A stretch of 64,000 nt of DNA. It comes from Akanthomyces muscarius. Taxonomy: Eukaryota; Ascomycota; Sordariomycetes; Hypocreales; Cordycipitaceae. A program made the position numbers and the translations under genes. Positions 33,099 to 42,800 of the stretch are shown here, in pieces; the first letter of the stretch is position 1; each line of letters starts with the position of its first letter. The notes below the pieces were generated by a model, which saw only the letters and a list, made by a program, of their open reading frames with translations, was not told where the DNA came from and did no database searches. The DNA is taken from positions 1,984,001 through 2,048,000 of the forward strand of contig NC_079242.1 of the NCBI RefSeq assembly GCF_028009165.1, read 5' to 3'.

Positions 33099-34235
33099 TT
33101 ACGCTACAAGGACAATGGCAGTGGCCAACGAGATCAAAAGACCGCCGCCGATACTGCGGTAGCTGACAGGTGCATCGGATGACGTGCCAGGCTGGTCGCT
33201 CACGGATGCTCGGCCCGTAATGTCGCTGAGGCCATTGACCTTGTCCACGGCGGCAATGGGATTCTCGACGTTCCAGAAGTCGACGAGCATGAAGTTGGGG
33301 CGGGCACCCCATTCCGAGTTGCACTGCTGGACGTGGCGGCCAAAGTTGCCGGCGGCCGCGGTGTTGGGGCTGTTGGTGACGTTGAGGGAGTCGACGTCGG
33401 GGGCAAGGATGCCGGCGAACAGCTGCTGGTACTGGAAGTGGTTGACCAGGCTGAGGTAGTTCATGGACAGCGCCGTCGTCGGTGACTTGTTGAGCTTGGC
33501 GGTGCCGGGGCGGTCGAGCGTGCAGTTGAAGCCCGTCGGCGCCGTCACCTCGAACGGCGTCTCGAACATGAAGTCAAACTCGGGCAGCAGGTACGGGACG
33601 GAGGTGGAGTAGTCAAAGTTGGTGGCAAAGGCGACGAGGCGCGTGCCCTTGTCAATCATGGACTGCAGCGTCGGCCAGTTGCCGGTCGCCGACGTCGTGG
33701 CGGGCTTGTAACCCAGCTTATCCAGCCCGGCCGAGGAAAAGGCGGCGCCGAGAGTGGCGGCGGGCGCGTTGTCCGAGTTGACGAGAAGGATCGTGACGAC
33801 GTCGTTTGTGTTGGCATTCATCCAGTTGCCAATCAGCTGCAGCCAGTCTGCCAGCGGACCGGCATCGAGAAGATCACAGTCGCTGTGGCAGAGGTGGAGG
33901 GTGCCGTTCTTGTCGTGCACCTGGGCCTGCAGGAAGCGCACGCCGGCGTCGAGGGCAATGGTGGCGTTTTTGAACTGGTTGCCCGAGACAGAGTTGCCGG
34001 TGCTCGCGTCCCGGAGAAAGGCGCTGTCGTGAGCGCCCATGTGTGTAATATTGTTGTACTGGCGTCCGCAGAGCGTCGGCGAGTTGTTGCACGCCTTGCC
34101 GGAGCCGGACGAGGTGGCGGGCGTGCTGGTGCTGGGCGACGGCACGACTGCAGATGTGGTGGCTTGCGGCACGGCGCCAACGGCAGCTGCAGCGGCGATG
34201 GCGCCAATCAATGCTGTGCGAAGTAATGATGGCAT
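33099..34235 (-). CDS. Secreted PLC-like phosphodiesterase, probably GPI-anchored, 378 aa
   Basis: Single exon. Residues 1-21 form a signal peptide (basic start, hydrophobic Ala-rich core, AVPQA cleavage region). A Ser/Thr/Pro linker follows. The catalytic-type domain has THMGAHDSAF (His69) and, about 45 residues later, HLCHSDC, with FLQAQVHD between them. These match the two-histidine layout of the PLC-like phosphodiesterase (TIM barrel) superfamily. Several N-x-S/T sites are present. The last 12-15 residues are hydrophobic (LLISLATAIVLVA) after a Ser-rich stretch, the mark of a GPI-anchor signal. The substrate is not known. Fungal members are annotated as PI-PLC X-domain-like proteins, but the calcium-dependent residues of eukaryotic PLC are absent, so cleavage of phosphatidylinositol is not established. 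Confidence 0.83.
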   Translation of the reverse strand: MPSLLRTALIGAIAAAAAVGAVPQATTSAVVPSPSTSTPATSSGSGKACNNSPTLCGRQYNNITHMGAHDSAFLRDASTGNSVSGNQFKNATIALDAGVRFLQAQVHDKNGTLHLCHSDCDLLDAGPLADWLQLIGNWMNANTNDVVTILLVNSDNAPAATLGAAFSSAGLDKLGYKPATTSATGNWPTLQSMIDKGTRLVAFATNFDYSTSVPYLLPEFDFMFETPFEVTAPTGFNCTLDRPGTAKLNKSPTTALSMNYLSLVNHFQYQQLFAGILAPDVDSLNVTNSPNTAAAGNFGRHVQQCNSEWGARPNFMLVDFWNVENPIAAVDKVNGLSDITGRASVSDQPGTSSDAPVSYRSIGGGLLISLATAIVLVA

Positions 34236-36057
34236 CTTGGCTGCACTTTGGAGTAGGAAAGAAAAGTTGGGGAGAAATTGAGGTTGGAGGGGTGGGCGGA
34301 GAATAAAGACGACGAGGAAGGGTTTCCTTTGTCGAGCGCTGACGACAATGTCTCGGACCAGCCACGCAACAAAGTCGAGGTAGAATAGAAAGGCAGTGCA
34401 CCTCGTGAGCAGGATGAAAGAGAGATGCGAATCGTAAGGGAAGAAAAGACTAGATTCGACAGAATGAAATCTAAAGCACAGACGATAATGAAGAGATGAA
34501 TGGCAAGAAATAGAAAAATTGAAAAGACGACAAACGAGAAACGAGAAGTAGAGATGAGAATCGAGTGGAGCAGGTCTGCCATCCTTTGTACCGGGTTGCT
34601 TTAGTTGTCACTTGTTAGTACATGTGTGCCTGACCTGACCTGGCGTACATGAGTGGCGATGAGGCAGGCTGCAGAAGCCAAAGCCGCTAAAAATAGCCCG
34701 TCCACCCGTCGTCCACCAGCGAAACGGGCGTCGCATCAATCAGCATCGCTGCACAGCCTTCCTCGTGGAGCTTCTCGGACGCTGCTGAGACCGGATCCCC
34801 AGTGCCCAGCCTTCATCTGTAAACGCGCGTCACGGGGGGGAAAAGGGCAAAAGGGGTCCAGCCAGCACCCGCCCCAGAATTGACAAGCAAATTCAGATGG
34901 AATCACCGCTGTTGTGGATAGGCCTCGATTGAGATGGGCAACATCTCTGGGTATCGAAACCCGTGGATGACGTTTCGGATGTGACGTGCGCAATAAAGCG
35001 CCGCCGCCAACAGAGGATGTGCCACCGACTAGTTAACCAGCCACCAGTTCTTATACTGGGCCTCAGAGCACATACGAATACAATCGGCCTCTGTTTTTTT
35101 TTCTTCGTTTCTTGTCGGCGCACCCATCTACCGTGTTCCGGTTGCATTCCACTCACTTCACTGTCTGCTTACAACGAACCGAATCGCAGAGCTGCTGCCC
35201 AGGTCGCTGAGGCTGATATACTGTTGGCGGCGTGTCATTGATGCCGCAGCACCTTTGGGGCTCCTGCGGTTATTGGTCAATGGCCGAGTAAACACCACCA
35301 CTTGCTTGCGACATCCCGAGTGTATGATCGAGTTTCACAGCGACATGGACACCGCCAAACTTCAACATCAGCGGCACAGCCCCCCCCGGCCTGATTCGCA
35401 GACGCTGTAGTGGCACGCCTGAGACTGCCTCTCCGCTGCCTCCAGCCCCTGCCTGCCCTGGCTGCCTCCTTAGTTCCCTCTCTTTAGCTGCTTTACAGAA
35501 TCTAGCGCTCATCACCATCGTGTATTCTATTCCCGTATGCAGCGCCTGTTGACGGGCGTTCGTGGATCTCCTAGGCCTCGAGATGCTATTTTACTGTTGC
35601 ACCGGACTTGACGCGCGGCGCCGGACCTCTCGGTACGGGGGGCCCCATCTCGTATTTGCCAAGTCCGGGGCTTATTGTCACTCTAGTCCCCGGGGCCTCC
35701 TATCAAGATCGCGCGAGGGTCGGAAGCTATGCTCAGCGGGTTTCATGATTCGCAAGAAGCCAGCGAGTGGCTACCAACTTCTACCCTTTGGGAACGAAAG
35801 AACGCCCTCAGGGCTAGAAAAATGGCGAATTGAAGGAGAATGAATAGTAGAGGCGTTACTGCAAGGCTGGCGTCGACAGCCAACAAGTACCTATGCACCG
35901 GGTTAGCTTGTAATGGCTGTCGCCAACCCTCTGCTTCAACGGCCAGAGCCAGGGTCCAAACTGACTCACGCCAAAACCTCGACGTGAAGGAAAACCCCCG
36001 ACGGGTATCAGCAGCCGCAGAATGAATACGCATCCTGCCGCTGCACTATAAACAAAA
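34236..36057. other. divergent upstream region, 1.8 kb
   Basis: This is between the PLC-like gene (minus) and the N-acetyltransferase gene (plus). The 34240-34580 part is purine-rich on the plus strand (pyrimidine-rich on the sense strand of the PLC-like gene), typical of a strong fungal promoter. A C8 run lies at 35380-35387. No supported gene was seen. Confidence 0.4.
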
Positions 36058-37067
36058 ATGTCCGTCTACAGCCCAGACCAGCTCGAGCGCTACTTTTCTT
36101 TCATCTCCCTGGACAACTGGAAGACGCTGCTCGGTAGCAATGTGCGCGGCTTCTTTGACGAGTTGATCAAGTGTCAACTCGCGCGCATCACGTATAACAC
36201 GCTGTCTCTGCACTATTCGATGGACAAGTCCGGCTCGCTGGATATGGACATGCTGTTTGATAAGATGGTGGTCCGGGACCGTGGCGGCTACTGCTTCGAG
36301 CTCAACGTCTTTTTCCTGCAGATGGTTCGCAGCTTGGGCTTTGAGGCCATGGCTGTCGGGTGCCGCATGCGCGACCAGAAGTCGACGAGCGCGGGCCTCG
36401 ATCGATGGCGAACTACGTAATACACCACTTCATCTTCTAACATGACAGACTGCAGCCTTGCGGTGGAAGCTAGAATGCTAACTAACCTGGGGTCTGCAGG
36501 AGCCACATGGCCATCGTTGTCTTCATCAACGGCGAGCGCTTCCTCATAGACATCGGCTGTGGCGTGCAGAGCCCCGTGACGCCGCTGCTGCTGTGGTCCG
36601 GGCAGACGGCAACTGGACTTACGGGCCAGGAACTAAAGGTCGAATTCAAGAAACTCGCGCCGATGGCCATGGGCAAGCCCGTTTGGATCTACTCGATGCG
36701 GTTTGGCGGCGAGGATGGACTATGGAAAGAAATGTACGCGTTTGCCGACACTGAGTACCTGGCTTCGGACTTTGACGTGCTCAACTACTATACGCTGCAC
36801 GCGAGCCCCTTTACACGCCTGGTGGTGGTGCAGAGCTTCTTTTTCTCCCGCATCTGCGACGGCGCCTCGGGGACCGTGTCGCTGGTCAATGATCGCGTCA
36901 CGCAACACATACGCGGCGGCGAGGAAGAGGTGGCAGCGCTGCAGAGCGAGAGAGAGCGTGTCGAGGCGTTCGAGAAGCACTTTGGGATCCAATTGTCGGA
37001 GGAGGAGATGCATGCGATGAAGGAATCTGCATATGCATTGCCTGCTGGAACTTCATTGTTGACGTAG
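36058..37067 (+). CDS. Arylamine N-acetyltransferase, 308 aa
   Basis: Two exons (36058-36416 and 36500-37067) with an 83-bp intron (GTAATA donor, CTAAC branch, CTGCAG acceptor). The catalytic triad is visible: Cys79 in RDRGGYCFELN, His122 just after the splice junction (TTSHM) and Asp137 (FLIDIGCG). This is the Cys-His-Asp order and spacing of the NAT family. These enzymes transfer acetyl (or malonyl in some fungi) groups from CoA to arylamines and hydrazines; in Fusarium a relative detoxifies plant benzoxazolinone products. A role in xenobiotic handling is therefore plausible. The intron falls between the Cys and His of the triad, so an unspliced product would be inactive. The start is the first ATG and the N-terminus matches the family (YSPDQLERYFSFI). 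Confidence 0.93.
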
Positions 37068-38971
37068 ACGTCATGCTGAGTGTCAACGCGCTGGCCATTA
37101 TGCTTGCTCATGCTGACGTGGAAGGCAGAGCGTTGCGGCCGCGAAGGAAGATGACACACTGAATATCCGTGCTACATGCCATTTCACATGCATTCGCCGA
37201 CCTCGTCTTGCCTGACGTTTCCTTTGTGATGCCACCGAGGAATGGTGCTAGGTGCACAGCATTGTTGGTGCCTGAAAACTTAGCGGGTCGAGGGAGCTGA
37301 GATGTCGAGATGCTGTGTGCGCCCTGGCGGCTGCTAGCGCCCGCAGCTTCCTTGGAGCTCGAGATGGCCTTCGAGATTGGTTTCTGCGAGTTGGTGGGAC
37401 ATGAGCAAGTCATAAATACAGCTTGATCGAGGTGATCCCGATCTGGTTCTTAGCTGCAGTGTATCAGTCTTTTGATTCGCGTCAATTCCCACCTGGCCGT
37501 TCACTTGTGGATGTCGCGTTTGCGAGCGTTGCGGGCGGGTTTATTGGCCGGTCTGGGTCTAATTAAAACCGGTCCGGGGTGAGGCCACCTTGCATCAGTT
37601 TACCGCCAGTCATGGATTTCTGATACACAGGCGGGATGGGATGCGGGAGGCCGTCAATTTACGGGCGAGCAGCATGGTGTGATGGCGAACGAAGAGCGCT
37701 TCTTTTCCACTCTCAGTCCTTGCTCGCCGCGTGACACGTCTGACAGGGCGGGAATACGCTGATGAGGCTGATGCGCAGCGAGGTGACGCCAAGTAACGGT
37801 CACGTCACAGCGAGTTCGCATGGGCGCTCCGCAGCGTCACCACAGTAGTTCACGATGACACAAAAGCTCTGTGCTCGGTGCCGTGCGCCCGTTCATCAAT
37901 GGCAAACTGGCATTGGTGCTTGGTACTGCGAAAATCAGAGGCAAGGATCACCAGTGAGCTCGAGAGGCCCAGAAGACAGTTCTCTGCCAACTGCGTCGTG
38001 CATGCATGCCTCCTAGATGACGATCGGGACCTTAGCGCGGACCATGTCGGGCTGGTTGATTACTGGTAGATGCAAGAGGGCGGCCCGCAGGGATGAGGCT
38101 CCAGCTGGCTTGTTTGGTTTTCCTTGACAATTTTAGTGCCTTGAAGGCTCTCTTTGTTGTTGCAGTTTGAAGAATACGCCACTCGCTGAGAAGACGAGAC
38201 GATAGTGGACATCAAAGGGGCCCACGATGACTTGTAGGGTTCGGAGTGTTGGATGGATGGAGTACCAGGTACTGTTCAGTGGAAGTGCATGCTGTCATGG
38301 GGAAAGGGGAAAAGGAAGATGTCACGACCGTTGCTGTGGTTAGCTAGCTTGTGCTGGGGCCAGCGTTCCATACCTAGCAAGCCGCCTCGACCGGGTGTCT
38401 GCCGCGGCGTAGGTACCCCGGTTCCGAGTATGTAATCTGCTGCATAGAAATGGTCATAGATACAGTCGGTTCGGGAGACGGATATGCTCAATTTATTCCT
38501 GCCCTGAACCAGGAGAAGGAGAGTGTTGATGTGCATCAAGGTAAAGTCTGGAGATGGCAAGATGCCAGATAAACAAAGTGACTTGTCTCGCGCACCCGCT
38601 TGGCTGAGACCAGCTTGTACCGACCGATTGGCTAACCAGCAGAGCTCACAGTGTCCACTGCCCACCCGGCAGTCGTCCAGTAAACAAGGCCTAATTGACT
38701 GCTGGCGGGCCTGAAAATGGGGCAGCTCCCCCTCTGAAAGGAACCTGAAGGGGAGGGGGGGCGCACTTGGGCTACTTGGGGCAACCGAAAATGGCCCTAG
38801 AGGAAGAGAAAAAAATAAAAAGTGGACTCGCCTTGCGCCAAAAAGAGCACTGGGCGAAACAAGCAAACGGGCTGGCCACTGCGTGAGCAAGAAGTATAAA
38901 AATACATCTTGTCATATAGAGGCCCGGGCTGCCCCTCTGCCCGACTTCTTCTGTTCGTTCCCCCCGAGAGA

Positions 38972-38992
38972 GACGGACGGACGGACGGACGG
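38972..38992. repeat. GACG tetranucleotide microsatellite
   Basis: Five consecutive GACG units occur here about 810 bp upstream of the MOT1 ATG. No other role is evident. Confidence 0.75.
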
Positions 38993-39160
38993 CCACAGCC
39001 ACGCAGCCTGTCTATTACCAGCGCTAGCAACTAATTTAGCAGACCACACTGCTGCGCCGTACTGCACTGCATTACCTAGTATTGCTGCTGCACCACACCC
39101 ACCATCCACTACCTTACCTTATTATTACTGCCGGTCGCCACACCTTTTTTTCCTTTTGCT

Positions 39161-39194
39161 TGCCAGCTGCCAGCTGCCAGTGCCAGCTGCCAGC
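39161..39194. repeat. TGCCAGC heptamer tandem repeat
   Basis: Five copies of TGCCAGC lie head to tail, the third one base short. The junctions create CAGCTG palindromes (E-box-like). The array is about 610 bp upstream of the MOT1 ATG. Confidence 0.75.
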
Positions 39195-39802
39195 TGTCGG
39201 GTCGACCAACCCGCAAACGCAGCTTCCTCTTCACGCGACTCCGTCGTCATTGGCGCGCCGCCCACTTCGCCTTTGCCTCCATCGCCAAACTGCAACACGT
39301 CTCGTTGCGCCACGCACGCGGCGAACGCCCAATCCATCATCATTGCCCATTTCTCGACTCGCAATTCTTAATTCTGGCGCAATCTTTTCCCTCTCGCAAC
39401 ATCCAAGTGCACACAGCGCTGATTCTCACAACCCACCATCGCCATCAACACTTTTCCCAGCCGCCTCAATGCCTCGTCTTTAAGCAGCCTCTCAAAACAA
39501 ATCTCTGTATAATATTCCGTGAGTCACTATCCCACTTGCACCAATTCACACCTGTTAGTGAAAGCGCAGCTGCTCTTGCACCCCCGCTGCATATCTGGCT
39601 TATAACGGTCATGTCGCTCGTGTCACGCGTGCTGCTCACGACACTGCGGCACTGTGACACTGGCCGGTTGCCGCTTCCTGCCCAACGTCACTCCAACCAA
39701 CGCCCTCGCCACTCCCACTGACTTTCTGCTGTCTCATAGTCATTGCTGCGCCATGTCATAATTCCGTGCATCACTATCAACCGCCGCACACACAAATAGA
39801 CA

Positions 39803-42800
39803 ATGGCGTCCAGATTAGATCGCCTCGTCACCATCCTGGAGACAGGCAGTACCAGGCTAATTCGCGATACTGCCGTCAACCAGCTGGCGGACTGGCAAAA
39901 ACAGCACCCCGATGAACTGTTTAATCTACTCTCCCGCGTTGTCCCCTACCTGCACCACAAGGACTGGGAAACCAGATCCACTGCCGCAAAGGCAATTGGC
40001 AAAATTGTAGAGAATGCGCCCCTCTACGACCCTAATGAAGACGATGGCGACAATGTCGCACACAATCCCAAAAAGGAAGAACCCACTTCCACCGAAAATG
40101 GTCATGTGAAAAAGGAACAAGACGACGACAACACCGCAGGCATCGCCAACATCGACCTCAAATCCGACGACCTCTTCAGCCTCGACGCCATCAATGTCGA
40201 CTCCATTCTCAAGTACGGTCGTGAACTGTTGCGCGGTGGTGGCCTCGAATACAACCTGGCCGCGCTGGATCCCGCCGATCGTCTGGCGCATCAGAGAAAG
40301 ACGCTTCCTGGCCGCCTCGGCTTGCTTGGCCGCAAGGTCGAAGATGAAGAACTCGCTCCTCCGGAACCTGTGGGCGTGCCCCCGACACCAATCGAGGGCC
40401 CCAGCAATGGTGGCCTTCCCAGGAGCGACAGTATCACCCAGAGCCAGGCCGAGGACTCTCAGCTTAGCTCCAGACAGCTGAATGTTCTCAAACGCAAGCG
40501 GAAGAGGGAGGCCATGCGGGCTTCTCAGGGAAAGAGTGGCTTCGGCGACCTCTCTCTGCGACGTTCTACGACAGCCGGCTCCGAGGCTATGGCTGACGAC
40601 ACAACCATGGCTGATGCGGATTCGAAAAAGAACGGCAAGATGAATGAATACTTCAACCTTGATCGTCCCGCTGAAACCGACGAGGAAACAAAGGTCGTCA
40701 GCGAATTCAAGGGTCCGATCCTCCCCATTAAATCAGAAATTGAAACCGACGACGACATGGAAGGTGCCGAATGGCCCTACGACCGCCTATGTGACTTCCT
40801 TAAAGTCGACATTTTTGACCCCTCCTGGGAGACGCGTCACGGAGCTGCCATGGCTCTGCGAGAGGTGATACGCGTTCACGGCGGCGGCGCTGGCAGGGGT
40901 CCTGCTAAATCTAGAGCCGAAAATGATGCCGCCAACAAGAAATGGCTTGACGATTTGGCCTGCCGCCTTTGCTTCGTCCTGATGCTCGACCGTTTTACAG
41001 ACTACAGCTCCGACACATCTGTCGCGCCCATCCGTGAAACCATTGGTCAGACCCTTGGTTCTGTTCTCAAGCATGTCCCTGCTGAATCTGTCTACGACAC
41101 GTATCGCATCCTGCATCGCATGGTACTTCAGGCAGGCCTCAGGATGGAGCGACCCGTCTGGGCTGTTTGCCACGGTGGCATGGTCGGTCTTCGATACGTC
41201 GTCGCAGTGAGGAAGGACATGCTGCTGCAGCACAACGATATGATTGATGGCGTTATTGCCGCCGTCATGAAGGGGCTTGGCGACAGTGACGATGATGTCC
41301 GCTCTGTTAGTGCTGCGACTTTAATACCCATGGCAAAGGAATTCGTCATGATGCGCCCCGCTGCGCTCGATGGCCTCACAAATATTGTCTGGGAGAGTCT
41401 CTCGAACCTGGGCGACGATCTCAGCGCCAGTACCGGACGCATCATGGACCTTTTGGCAACGCTTTGCGGCTTCCCAGAGGTCTTAGAAGCAATGAAGGCC
41501 TCCGCCGACAAGGACGAGGAGCGCTCATTCACTTTGCTTGTCCCTCGTCTCTACCCATTCCTACGTCACACCATCAGCTCAGTTCGCCTTGCTGTTCTCA
41601 AGGCTCTATTGACATTTGCCAACCTCGCCGATGAATCTTGTCAAGGCTGGCTGAATGGCAAGATTTTACGACTCATCTTTCAGAATATCCTCGTGGAGCG
41701 GGATAGAGAAACTCTTAATATGTCACTGGAGCTCTGGACCGCCCTCGTACAAAATTTGGCAAAGAATCCCGATGCTTTAGCTGACGAATTCGCTCCCAAC
41801 ATTGATGCCCTCATGGAGCTGACGTTGCACCCAATTGGTGTCTCTCGATACCCCATTCCTATGAATGCCACGCTTTTTCAGAAGCCCTCCGGCGGCACCT
41901 ACTCTATGCCTGCCACAGCCCAGAACGCAGCTGGCAGGCTACCGTCGCCAGAAGTGAGCGACCGTGCCCCCAAGCGCCGTCGAAAGTCAGCCAAGGCAGA
42001 GGAGTCGGCACCGGTCAACGTTGGCCACGACGTCGACGGCCACATGATGACTGGTGATGTTGATCTTGTTGGTATGGATGTTCTCATCCGGTCAAGAACT
42101 TCGGCAGCCAAGGCTATGGGCCTGATCATGTCCCACGTGCCATCTGCCAAGCTGGACGACTTTGATGCCATTCTCGTACCCGGTCTTTCATCCGCTTTTG
42201 CATCCACTCAGGTCACAGCATGTCTTGTGATTGATGAGTACTGCAAGGCGTGCAAGGCTGAGGAACATATGAAGACTCGATATGCCGACCATCTTCAGCG
42301 CATTCTTGAAAGTGACAGGCCGACCTTCTACCGCGATCTCGTCATTTACATGCAGCGCGTTCGTTCCCAATGCCAGCAACTTCTACACATGTTCAGAGAT
42401 CATGGCAAAGTGTCCCCAGGAAAGCTCCCCGTCCTGCCCGTCGTTGTACAGGGTGAAGCGGAAGCAGGCCCTAGTGCTTTCTCTCTCCCGACGGCAGACA
42501 AATGCGTCGCCGAAGATTATGACAGACTGAAGAAGATCATGCCACCTGGCCAGCGTCTTATTGCGAACCAGCAGCTTGCCGACTCGCGCGACGTTGCGCA
42601 AACCGCTATTCAAGAAGCTAAGACGCTGAAGGACGGCCGCGATACCCGAATCAAGGCGGCTGCGGCGTGCGCACTGGTTGCAATGAAACAGCTGCCGAAG
42701 AAGCCCAGTCCGCTCATCAAGGGCATCATGGATTCTGTCAAGACAGAAGAGAATCAAATACTGCAATCTCGCGCTTCCGACACCATTGCCCGACTCGTTC

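Larger units (their letters stand above)
37068..39802. other. intergenic, 2.7 kb
   Basis: Between the NAT gene and MOT1. It contains no supported coding gene; a 101-codon minus-strand frame at 37108-37413 is Ser-rich and unconvincing. Two short tandem repeats (38972-38992 and 39161-39194) and pyrimidine-rich DNA near 39080-39480 mark the MOT1 promoter and leader. Confidence 0.4.

Noticed and set aside
36047..36052. TATAAA just before the NAT start codon
   Set aside because: It is only 6 nt upstream of the ATG, and the N-terminus encoded after that ATG is conserved in the family. A transcription start 25-30 nt downstream of this site would remove the start codon, so the site is probably coincidental.
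37108..37413. 101-codon Ser-rich minus-strand frame
   Set aside because: It sits against the end of the NAT gene, has no recognisable features and could be its 3' UTR in antisense.
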